Shown here: in pieces, positions 35,175 to 43,686 of the stretch | Layout: every line of letters starts with the position of its first letter | Numbering within the stretch: position 1 is the first letter of the stretch | NCBI RefSeq assembly: GCF_020906515.1 | Contig: NC_085850.1 | Location: 682,001-746,000 of the forward strand | DNA: 64,000 nt | DNA from: Vanrija pseudolonga | Taxonomy: Eukaryota > Basidiomycota > Tremellomycetes > Trichosporonales > Trichosporonaceae | Direction of reading: 5' to 3' | Made by a program: the position numbers and the translations under genes | The notes under the pieces: generated by a model | Told to the model about the DNA's origin: nothing | Seen by the model: only the letters and a program-made list of their open reading frames with translations | Database searches by the model: none

Positions 35175-36629
35175 CTACGCCGCACCGTTCGACTTGCCCA
35201 GCAGCGTGGGCACCGAGCTAGGCGGAATAAAGCCCACCTCGGTACACACAGCCGTGATGTGCTGGGGCGGGGTGAGGTCGTAGAGGAGGCTGAGCGTGGC
35301 CAGCTGCTTGGGCAGGGGCTTTGCGAGCTCGAGGCCGTGCGCGGTGGGGATGGACAGCAGGTCGGCGGCCGCGCCGAGCTCGTTGGAGGCGAGGTCGTCG
35401 AGCTGGACGCGCTCGCTGAGCTTGAACGTCTCGACGCACGCGACGACGGGCACGCGGTGTTCCTTTGCGAGCATCGCGACGACGGCCGTGCCCGCGCGCG
35501 AGTGCAGCGCGCCGTCAGAGTTGAGGCTCGACGCGCCAAGCAGCACGAGGTCGGCGCGGGAGAGCGCCGTCGACGCGAGCGGCAGCAGCGTGTACGTGCA
35601 CGGGATGCCGGCGGCCGTCAGCGCGGCGAGCAGCGCGCGGCCCTCGTGCAGTGGCCGCGAGTCGATCACCACGACGTTGAAGCTCTGCGGCGGGCTGCGC
35701 GCCTGCAGGTCGCGCCACGCCTCGAGGAGCGTGAGCTCGACGACCGAGCTGCGCGCGTACACGACGACCGTGTCGTCCGCCTTGATCTTCTCGCGCGCGT
35801 TGTCGGCAATCACCTGGCCGGCGACCTCGATCCGGTCGCGGAGGTAGATGCCAATCGCGTCGATCAGCGCCGCCTTCTGCGCCGCCTCGTCGAGCCCGCT
35901 GCCGCCGGCGCCGGCGCCGGGCGCCTCGGCGTCCTCCTCGCCGAGCCGCGTAATCTCGCCCTTGAACCACCTGATCGCGTTGCCAACACCCACACCCTTG
36001 GGGCGGCACGTCTCGAGGTACGCGATCATGGGGGAGATGTGCGAGTTGAGGTCCTTCCAGAACACGCCCGTCTCGGGGCACTGGTAGTCGTGCACGACCT
36101 CGCGGAACGCCTCGAGCACGCCGACGGTCCGTGCCGACGCGCCGCGCAGCGTGCCGGCCGCGATGAGCACGCCGAGGCGCACGATTGTCGGGTGGAGCTT
36201 TTCCGACGCGAGCGCGGCAGGCGTGTCGGGGTCGCGCGGGCCGGGGAGGTGCGAGAAGAAGGTCGACGCGGCGTTGGGCGCGGGCGCGGCAGCGGAAGCA
36301 GCGGCCGCCTCGGCAGCGAGCGCGCGACGGTGTCGCGAGGGCCCAGAGTGCTGCTGCCCCTGGCTGTTTGAGGGGCCAGCTCCGGCGGCGGAGGGACCAG
36401 CGGACGCAGCGGGCGACCCGGCGGCGGCGCTCGCGCCAGCGCCGGACACGGGCGACGAGGCGGCCGAGGCGTCGGGGACCGCGCCGCGCGCAGCGACCTT
36501 GGCGGCGCGGCTCGCCTTCTTGGCCTCCTTGGCTGCGTTCTTGTCCACCTTGCCGCCGGAAGCCTTGGGAGTTGGCGTGCCCGACTTGGGGTCCGCCTTG
36601 ATGGGCGTCTGCTTTGTAGGCGATGACAT
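35175..36629 (-). CDS. GCD2: translation initiation factor eIF2B, delta subunit
   Basis: Regulatory subunit of the eIF2 guanine-nucleotide exchange factor, acting in the cytosol. Single exon, 484 residues. The Lys/Ala-rich N-terminus is disordered (about residues 1-130), as in the family. The Rossmann-like C-terminal half carries the eIF2B alpha/beta/delta signature: REKIKADDTVVVYARSSVVE, FNVVVIDSRPLHEGRALL, LLGASSLNSDGALHSRAGT, then VPVVACVETFKLSERVQLD. It ends PPSSVPTLLGKSNGAA at 35175. It shares a short convergent gap of 184 bases with the SerRS gene. The promoter carries a CTAATGCG...CGCATTAG inverted repeat about 300 bases upstream. Confidence 0.92.
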   Translation of the reverse strand: MSSPTKQTPIKADPKSGTPTPKASGGKVDKNAAKEAKKASRAAKVAARGAVPDASAASSPVSGAGASAAAGSPAASAGPSAAGAGPSNSQGQQHSGPSRHRRALAAEAAAASAAAPAPNAASTFFSHLPGPRDPDTPAALASEKLHPTIVRLGVLIAAGTLRGASARTVGVLEAFREVVHDYQCPETGVFWKDLNSHISPMIAYLETCRPKGVGVGNAIRWFKGEITRLGEEDAEAPGAGAGGSGLDEAAQKAALIDAIGIYLRDRIEVAGQVIADNAREKIKADDTVVVYARSSVVELTLLEAWRDLQARSPPQSFNVVVIDSRPLHEGRALLAALTAAGIPCTYTLLPLASTALSRADLVLLGASSLNSDGALHSRAGTAVVAMLAKEHRVPVVACVETFKLSERVQLDDLASNELGAAADLLSIPTAHGLELAKPLPKQLATLSLLYDLTPPQHITAVCTEVGFIPPSSVPTLLGKSNGAA

Positions 36630-37075
36630 GGGGGAGGGACGAGGTTTGTGGGAGGGAGTTCAAAGGGGTCGGTGGGAGGTGCGCGGTTTAGTACGCGCTG
36701 CTGCTCCTTTTGGTTCGCGCTGCCGTCGAGTCGAGCTGGTGGTCGCTGTTGGGCTGGATCCGCCGAGTCGGATGAGGACGCAAGTGGTGTGTGAGTGTGC
36801 AAGAGACACCGATGGTTGTTGTCACACCTTGTCGTCGTCTCCACACGGACAATGAACGTGACTTCATCTTTTCGACAATTCGACTCTGACAGGTACCGAC
36901 CACGTGGTAGAATTCAAATGAAATCCTAATGCGGCGACACGCATTAGCATGCCGTCTAATTGGGCATTAACACTGGGCCGAGTCCGTTGTGACACACGAC
37001 ACAAGCATGCTCATATCCATGCAAGAATGTACACCAGTCCCTACTACAGCCCACCTCAAACCCTCTTCGTACCTC
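36630..37075. other. GCD2 upstream region
   Basis: About 445 bases between GCD2 and the stop of the next minus-strand gene. It holds an E-box CACGTG at about 36901-36906 and the inverted repeat at 36926-36947. No gene is seen. Confidence 0.55.
36926..36947. promoter_or_regulatory. inverted repeat CTAATGCG-6-CGCATTAG
   Basis: Two perfect 8-base arms around a 6-base spacer, about 300 bases upstream of the GCD2 start. The same TAATGC half-site forms a longer palindrome at 43507-43535. A dimeric DNA-binding protein site is the simplest reading; a hairpin in RNA is possible. Confidence 0.45.
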
Positions 37076-38826
37076 CTACTCATCCCTCAGCTTCAGCCGC
37101 CCCGGGTCCCCCTCGGCCGGCGTGCCAAAGACGCTGCCCTCGGTCCTGCGCCGCTTGTCCTCCTCGTACGCCTTGAACGTCTTCTCGGCGTCCTCGCTGA
37201 CGGGGAAGCTGTCGGTCGGGAGGCCGAGAGACGCGAGCGTGTCGAGCCACAGCGGGAGCGTAGGCTCCCACAACGGGTGGATGTTGCTCGGGTCCACTGG
37301 GCATCCCCAGGTGCCGCGCTCCACCTCGTCGGGGTACAGGTCGCGGCCGCGCGACTCGTCCTCGGCGGAATGACCGCGCTGCTTGGCGGCCGCGCGCTCC
37401 TCCTTGTCGAGGTCGAGCATGACGTCGGAGATGTCGACAAACGTCAAGACGTGCGGGTGCTTGGCGCAGAACTCCTTCAGCGCCGCGTTGTACTTGCGCG
37501 TCATGACGATGCGGATCGGCTTGGTGCAGAGGATAGGGTCGTGCTTGAGCAGCTGCTCGACCGTAGTCTTCTTGGCGCCGTTGGGAGGTGTGGGCGCAGC
37601 GCTGTTGCTGTCGCCGTTGAGGGAAAGCGCAGCGACGGCTAGCTCCACGTCCCCGGCCGAGGGCGATGATGGCGCAGCCGCGCCACGCGCCGCAGACCAG
37701 GGCGCCCGGGATCCGCGGTCCCTCTCGCTACGCTCTAGCGCCTTGTGGGCGCGCACATGGTCCTCCTCCATGCGCTCGACATACTTCTCGGGGATGCGAG
37801 GAAGAATCACGTCCTCGACAAGCGGGGGAAGGGCACCCGCGACCAGCACACGCGTTGGCGCGAGCCGTCGCTGGCCGCCTCCTGCCGCCTGCGCCTGGTT
37901 CTGCACTTCGAGTGCCCGCCGTCCAATAGGGCCGTTGACGATCTCCCGCTCCATCCAGCTCGTGTACGCCTTGACGACGACGTCGACAAAGCTGTCGGGC
38001 CCTAGTGCCGGCCCCTTGCCGCTGTTCTCAGTGGCGGTCGCCAAGATGTTGTCCTCTGACGAGGCAGGCGCCTCGGTTGCTGCCTCCGCGTCCGCCTGCT
38101 TGGCTGTTGCTACAAAAGTTGCGGCCGTGATCGGCTTGTGCTGCAGCTGCCACAGGTAGTTGATCTGAAGGTCGACCTGAGCCGTGTCAGCTAACGTTGG
38201 CTAGACCGTCCAGCTGAACCCACGTTTCCAAAGATGAGCAAGGCATATCGGCCGGTTGGCGGGAGGTACGCATACGGTGGAGGGGCCAGCAGCGTATTCA
38301 GCAATGGCACGAGCTCGTTGGACACCTGCTTGATCGACTTGGGGTTGTTGAGGCCCTGGTGATTGGGTCAGCTACGAACGAGAGGGCGGGCCAGCTGACT
38401 CACCTTTGCGCTGGCGCCCTTGAACGTCTGCGTCTTGGTATGGCTATCAGCGAGCAGCTTGAATGGCCCGACAAAGCTGTCGCCAAAGATGTAAAGCGAC
38501 CTCCCTCCGCCCCGGGGTCCGCCTGATCCGCCCCCTCCGCCTCCACCACGGGCATAGCTCGGCGATGCGCCGTTGCCGCCGTGCGGTCCCTGCCCCCCCT
38601 GGTGGTGGCCATATGGCTCGCGGTATCCGTCACGGTGGTCCCATTGGCCTGGGGGGCGGCGGCTGGGCCCAGCCTGGGACGACCACGGCCTCGACGCCGC
38701 GCGGGGAGGCGAGGAGGGTCCGGCGTTGTCGTGCTGTTGCGTTGCCGTCGCTGATGGGGACGAGCTCGGGCCCGCTGCTCCCGCTGGGCGGTTGCGGAGG
38801 TGAGGAGGGACGTAGCGGCCTCCCAT
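37076..38826 (-). CDS. SGNH-hydrolase-like protein with N-terminal YVPPHLR motif
   Basis: The start at 38826 gives MGGRYVPPHLRNRPAG. The YVPPHLR element is also found at the N-terminus of Ded1/DDX3 helicases, where it fits the Y-x4-L-phi eIF4E-binding pattern. A Ser/Gly/Pro-rich disordered stretch with an RGGG-like patch follows (to about 38510). The folded part opens with SLYIFGDSFVGPFKLL (block I, GDS nucleophile), continues with ALLIFGNVDLQINYLWQL joined across an intron (block III-like GN), and near the end has VDPSNIHPLWEPTLPLWLDT, a plausible D-x3-H block V. The tail is charged. Three introns, at about 38360-38400, 38170-38220 and one nearer the N-terminal domain. Family membership is inferred from three motifs. 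Substrate unknown; the N-terminus hints at association with mRNA. The frame is also open to an upstream Met at 39081. Confidence 0.6.
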
Positions 38827-39181
38827 GGTTCGTTCTGGCGTGTGCGGCCAAGAAGGTTGGTGGTGTTGTTGCTGACGAGGTAGCTGATGGATCAACCTCA
38901 TCACTAAGGGGCCATGTCCATCACACATCGTGTGGTCTAATCTTGGGGCGGAAGCAAAATCGGATCTGGACGAGGCACTTTGTGTGGGCGGTGTGTTGTT
39001 GTTGCCACTTCTACCTGACACATTTGTGAAACAGCCAGATGCAGCTGGCCCGTCGCTCATCGGTGGATCAGTGGGCAGCATGGCTAGCTAGCCAGCGAGG
39101 CGGGCAGCGTTGACAGTTTTGGACTTAACCAGCCGATATGAGTCGGGAGCGAGCCTAACCCTTCTGACTTGCAACACAGTG
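38827..39181. other. short divergent promoter, 355 bases
   Basis: Separates the SGNH-like gene (-) and the DUF3669-like gene (+). No distinctive motif beyond poly-purine/pyrimidine runs. Confidence 0.5.
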
Positions 39182-40510
39182 ATGGACGAACAATCGAAAG
39201 CTGACGACCTCCCAACGACACTCGAAGACGCTCTCGAGCGGCTCCGGCTCGCGAACAAGCGCACCGACGACCTCCGAGCCCACCTCTATGAAGAGCGCGT
39301 TCCCGTGAGCAAGCTTCGCAAGGAGATCGCGCAGCTAGCCTCACGCCTCGCTGCCACTACTCCCCCCTCCCCCCGGCAGTCCCTCATCCTCCTCGGCGAA
39401 GGCTCGTTTGGCCAGATCTTCTATGTCCTCACCCAGTCGGTCGTCTTCAAGGCGTGCTTCACCTCCGACGACGAAGCTGCCACACAGCTCAAGCACGAGT
39501 TCAGGCTCTGCGCGGCTATGAACGCCGCCGCCTCTGGCCACCAAGGCGGAGGTTCGCGCGCCAGCTCGTTCGTCGTCCCTCGCCCCTGGACCTTGTGGAA
39601 GCCAGCTACATCAGAGCTCGTCGACCTCGAGTGGTCTCCTCCGCTGGCTCCGCCGAGTGAAACGAGGCGGCCACCCCGTTCATCGTCGCCTGGCGATGCT
39701 ACCCCGTCAGTGTGGGACAGCTTCTCCACCCCGACATTCGTGCTGGACGTCGTGCCCGCCCTCGCGCTCCCGTACGCCGACACCTTCCTGTCGCTGTTCG
39801 TCGCGCCCGAGCTGCACAGCCAGTGCGGCGTGCGCCTCCTCAGGCTGTACCTCGGCCGCGACGACTTCCCAGCCGTGACAGCTACGCTGCAGCCTGGCCT
39901 GCGCAGCGACTTCCCACTCGACATTCGCCGCTATGACCGCTTCCGCCAAGCCATGGCTCCCTCCCGCCTCCCCGAGGCTGAGGCCATTGCGACGGGTATG
40001 GGGGCGGCTCTGCTAGCCAAGATGCACTGGTGCGCAGGCATTAATGGCCGCGACGTGGAACTCGTCCTCGGCGGCTATGGTGTCGGCTCTGTCCAGTGCT
40101 ACGCGTTTGACTTTAACCAGGTGTGTCTGTGCCGATTGAGGCTAAACCCCCCGCAGTGCCAGCGCTGGCTCATCCCGAACGCGTTGGGCGTGCTTCTTGA
40201 TGATGACCTGGACCGAAACATCACCGAGGGCACATACTTTGACCCCGACGGCGACCTCGTGCCGGGAGCCAAGCGACTCGCCATGCTCATCAGCGGCCAG
40301 GAGCTGTACTACCCGCGTCCTCATCAGCCGCTCTATGCCGCCTTCAAGACGGGCTACCTCGCGACCGTCGCCAGCATCCTCGAAGGCCGCGGCCCGTCGC
40401 AGAGCTGGCACACGAGGATATCCCGTGCTTCCGAGGCGTTCTGCGCGGAGTTTGAACGCCTGAACGCCGAGAAGCAAGGTCGCAGGGGACGCATCGGCCG
40501 TCGTGTGTGA
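39182..40510 (+). CDS. DUF3669-like fungal protein of unknown function
   Basis: About 430 residues in two exons. A coiled-coil-prone N-terminus (ALERLRLANKRTDDLRAHLY) precedes a kinase-like fold entry, LILLGEGSFGQIFYVLTQSVVFKACF, which resembles a glycine-rich loop and conserved Lys. The middle contains LPEAEAIATGMGAALLAKMHW. The C-terminal half has AFDFNQCQRW after splicing, and ELYYPRPHQPLYAAFKTGYL; these are the features I associate with PF12417/DUF3669. The intron at about 40120-40155 (GTGTGT...CCGCAG) is 36 nt, a multiple of three with no stop, so unspliced RNA stays in frame. DUF3669 proteins resemble degenerate aminoglycoside-phosphotransferase or kinase folds, but no function is established. 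A full catalytic HRD/DFG set is not seen. Confidence 0.7.
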   Translation: MDEQSKADDLPTTLEDALERLRLANKRTDDLRAHLYEERVPVSKLRKEIAQLASRLAATTPPSPRQSLILLGEGSFGQIFYVLTQSVVFKACFTSDDEAATQLKHEFRLCAAMNAAASGHQGGGSRASSFVVPRPWTLWKPATSELVDLEWSPPLAPPSETRRPPRSSSPGDATPSVWDSFSTPTFVLDVVPALALPYADTFLSLFVAPELHSQCGVRLLRLYLGRDDFPAVTATLQPGLRSDFPLDIRRYDRFRQAMAPSRLPEAEAIATGMGAALLAKMHWCAGINGRDVELVLGGYGVGSVQCYAFDFNQVCLCRLRLNPPQCQRWLIPNALGVLLDDDLDRNITEGTYFDPDGDLVPGAKRLAMLISGQELYYPRPHQPLYAAFKTGYLATVASILEGRGPSQSWHTRISRASEAFCAEFERLNAEKQGRRGRIGRRV

Positions 40511-41041
40511 TAAGGCTCGTTTGTTGAAGGCCGATCGTTGTAAATGTCTTCTTTGACCGGCCGGCCACTTATCGGCCGGTAAGTATGCCATCACTTCGTC
40601 GCCGTGTTTCCCGGGTCGTCCTCGCCGTCGGTCAGCGCATCAGTGTGCACGTCGCCACGGTGGACCGTCCATGTCGCTCATGTCGCCAAGCATAAAGTGG
40701 AGATAGGGCGCGTTCTAAACATACCTGGCTTGCAGGTGGAGAGGTGGAGCTCAAAGTGGAGGCCCCGTTCGGTGACCGAGGCTGGCGGCGCGTGGGGGGT
40801 GGAGGGTGGAGGGAGCCATTGGCCAAACAATTGCCAGCCAGATCTCGGAGGTCAGCCCGCTCATGCCGCGCTCTAATGTGGTGCTGCTTTGAGTGGTGGA
40901 GGGTGTCCCAAAAAAACGTCAACATATCGCGGGCCAAAGTGTATAAAGCTAAGCGATGGCAACGGCCTTCAACCTCATCTCACAGCTCCAGCTCCTCCAA
41001 CTCTCCCACTTCATCTCCTCCCCACGCAAAACAACAGCACA
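40511..41041. other. aldo-keto reductase upstream region
   Basis: About 530 bases between two + strand genes. It contains a TATAAA box and purine-rich stretches; no coding sequence is recognised. Confidence 0.5.
40942..40947 (+). promoter_or_regulatory. TATA box of the aldo-keto reductase gene
   Basis: TATAAA 100 bases upstream of the ATG at 41042, in an A-rich patch within otherwise GC-rich DNA. Spacing fits a fungal TATA element and suggests an inducible promoter; this is an inference. Confidence 0.5.
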
Positions 41042-42076
41042 ATGACCATCCCTCAGGTTAAGCTCGCCGGCAAGGACGTCGGCCACATTGGGTGAGTGTT
41101 GACACAACGCGCCATGAGCGAGCCTAACAGCTCCAGCCTCGGCCTCATGCAGCTCACCTGGACGCCTGTCCCCCCTCCCGAGGAGCAGTCGTTCGCTGCC
41201 ATCAAGGCTGCCGCCGACGCTGGCGCGACCGCGTGGTCGAGCGCGACATTCTACGGCCCGCAGGACGACCAGATGGCCAACGTGGCCCTCATCGGGCGCT
41301 TCTTCAAAAAGTACCCCGAGTACCGCTCCAAGATCACGCTCGTGCTCAAGGGCGGCGTCGGCGCGGGGCTCAAGCCGGACGGAAGCAAGGACTTTAACCG
41401 CGAGTGCCTCAAGAAGGCCAAGGAGCTGCTCGGCGACTACGAGATCGACGTGTACCTGCCCGCGCGGCTCCAGCCCGGCGTCGACCCGATCGAGTACTTC
41501 CGCCCGTTTGACGAGCTGCGCCAGGAGGGCCTGTTCCGCGCGCTCGGCGCGTCCGAGTGCTCGGCCGCCACCCTGCGCCGCCTGCACAGCGCGTACAATC
41601 TCGCGATCGCCGAGAACGAGATCTCGCTCTGGTCGTGGGAGAAGGAGATCCAGGACGTCGTCGCGTTTTCGACCGAGACCGGCGTGCCCGTGTTCGCCTA
41701 CTCGCCCCTCGGCCGCGGCTTCATCACGCGCACGTGGAAGACGCCAGAGGACATCCCCGAGGGCTCGTTCCAGCGCCACTCGCCCCGCTTCCAGGGCGAC
41801 AACTTCTACCACAACCTCAAGCTGGTCGACGTGCTCGACGAGATCGCCGCCAAGAAGGGCATCACGACCGCCCAGCTCGCTATCGCCTGGGTCGCGTCCC
41901 GCGGACCCAACGTCATCCCCATCCCTGGCTCGTCCAACGCCAGCCGTGCGGCCGCCAACACCGAGTCGGGCAACATCAAGCTCACGGCCGAGGACGCCAA
42001 GGAGATTGACGCCATCCTCGCCAAGTTTGAGCTCAAGGGCGGCCGCTACGCCGACTCGGAGCACCTAATGCTCTAA
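41042..42076 (+). CDS. aldo-keto reductase, pyridoxal-reductase-like (Plr1/AKR8)
   Basis: A predicted NADPH-dependent reductase of about 330 residues. Exon 1 (from 41042) encodes MTIPQVKLAGKDVGHIG and joins LGLMQLTWTPVPP after a short intron. The TIM-barrel order is kept: ATAWSSATFYGPQDD (Tyr retained), ITLVLKGGVG (Lys retained), IDVYLPARLQPGVDPIEYF, LFRALGASECSAATLRR, VFAYSPLGRGFITRTW, and the cofactor-binding VIPIPGSSNASRAAAN. The usual Asp before the Tyr is Ser here and the usual active-site His is Ala. Pyridoxal reductases lack the same two residues, as I recall S. pombe Plr1, which supports vitamin B6 reduction as the role. Alternative: another AKR with altered substrate. It ends ADSEHLML at 42076. 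Confidence 0.82.
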
Positions 42077-42458
42077 GCTCGATAGGATGGGAACCCATTA
42101 GACTGCCGTTAGAATCTAGTTGATCATGCACGCGACGTTTGTTGTTATTGGTGGGAGAGCCAGAGTGTGCTTGGACCGCTTTCGCCACATTGTGGCTGTT
42201 GCTTTCGTGGTGGCTACGGCCTTGGCGCAGGGCGCAGGCCGGCGCGGCTTGGCGGGTGGGGTACGTGTCCAAGCTCATGTGGCCGCCTGCCAGGGTGGGG
42301 CTACAAGCGGAGGCACACGCCGGCGCACGACCATCACGAGTTCCAGAGTAACGTGTCGTGCATGCAACGCCCCATGCGCCACGTCAGTGAAAGAGGTCTA
42401 GTCTAGGCGCAAGATAAGGCTATGTAGTGAGTGTCCGTGGCCAGCCGGTTTGAGGGGC
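42077..42458. other. convergent spacer, 382 bases
   Basis: Lies between the stops of the reductase and the glycolipid transfer protein gene. No motif or gene is recognised. Confidence 0.5.
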
Positions 42459-43271
42459 TTAGATCTCGCCGTAGCCCTGGTCCTTGAAGACCTTGGACTC
42501 GCGCTCGACAATGGCCTCGAGGGCCGAAAGCCATGCCTGGAGCTTGGGGAGCACCTCCTCCTGGGGCTCGCCGAGCTTGGGGTAGAAGGTCGCGCGGTAC
42601 GGGCATGCCTTCATCGCGAGCTGGGAGAGTCAGGAGGGGCTTGGAAGCGCCGTAGTGGCTCGACTCACGTAGAACACCGGGCGGACCATCATACCGTGGT
42701 ACTTCTTCAAGCTTCCCTCGTACGCCTTGGTGAAGGACACGCTGAGCTCCTCCTCCACAACGTCGACGTTGTGGCGCAGGCCGAGAGCGGTGAACTTGAG
42801 GCCGCGGAGCAGCCACATGAGGGCGTCGGTCGCGACACGGTCCTTCTGCTTGGGGTGGATCGCCTTGTCGTGCGCGAGCAGCGACTCGAGCGTGGCCGCG
42901 TCCGTGGGGTTGGCGAGGAAGAAGGTGCGGACTTTCTGCAACGTGTCAGCGGGTGCGCGGGTGGGTCGGCGGGAACCCTGCCGGGAAGGTGGGGCGATGC
43001 ACTCACGTTGATGTTGCCCGTGATGTCGTTCTGGACGACCGCGAAGGCGGGGTTGCCAAAGAGGCCTGGGGCAGCATCAGCTATGATCTGAACAGACCAT
43101 TCAGCTGACTCACCAAAGATCTTGACGAGGTTCTCGGCGGCCTCGAGGAAGGACGCCGTGTCGACGCCGGCCTCAGTGACGGGGACGTCGACGAACGACT
43201 GGCGGGTCAGCATTGTCGAGCCTCAGGTAACCCACCTTGGAGATGGTCTCGAAGAACTGGGGCTGGCTCAT
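42459..43271 (-). CDS. glycolipid transfer protein (GLTP/HET-C2 type)
   Basis: Moves glycosphingolipids between membranes in the cytosol. Starts at 43271 (MSQPQFFETISK) and ends FKDQGYGEI at 42459. Four or five short exons assemble into the all-helical GLTP fold: SFVDVPVTEAGVDTASFLEA, LFGNPAFAVVQNDITGNI (the Asp and Asn that bind the sugar headgroup), TLESLLAHDKAI, ALMWLLRGLKFTALGL (the conserved Trp that stacks on the sugar), SFTKAYEGSLKKYHGMMVRP (the conserved His), and ACPYRATFYPKLG. About 190-200 residues, the family norm. No membrane segment or targeting signal. Divergent from the dihydroorotate dehydrogenase gene across about 415 bases. Confidence 0.9.
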
Positions 43272-43686
43272 TGTGTAGTGGGGTTGAGAGGGAGTGAGTG
43301 AGAGGAAGAGATGAAGGAAGAGCAAGAGAGGTGCGCGGGGAGTCAAAGTGTAAATAGTTGCAGCAGCAGCGTGTGTTCCAACGCGGCAAGCGACAGCGAC
43401 GCGGGGCGCGGGGAAGCCAAAGCCCCGTGCCTGAATCAAAGGGCCATCGCGCGTCGGACGGTCGTGCCATATGGCAAAAGGGGGCCAGGCCCGATTAGAA
43501 AAATTGGGGCATTAGGAAATATTTCTAATGCCCCTCTCAAATCAACTTTCCAGCCCGTCAGATCTCCCACATCTCATCCTCGCCGGCCGGTCCTGTTTCA
43601 ACCGACAGAATCGTCATCTCGCGGTCACATTCTCGACCTTGACTCTTATTGACCATCTTGACCGCAAAAGAAATCAACCACACACA
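43272..43686. other. divergent promoter of GLTP and DHODH genes
   Basis: About 415 bases with a near-perfect palindrome at 43507-43535. No additional gene is present. Confidence 0.6.
43507..43535. promoter_or_regulatory. 29-base near-perfect palindrome
   Basis: The outer arms GGGGCATTA and TAATGCCCC are exact reverse complements. The centre contains GAAATATTTC, itself a perfect palindrome, with one extra G. It lies 150 bases upstream of the DHODH start and 235 from the GLTP start. Shares the GCATTA/TAATGC half-site with 36926-36947. Confidence 0.55.

Noticed and set aside
35157-36371. Long + strand open frame opposite GCD2
   Set aside because: Antisense shadow. The minus strand carries the clear eIF2B delta signature.
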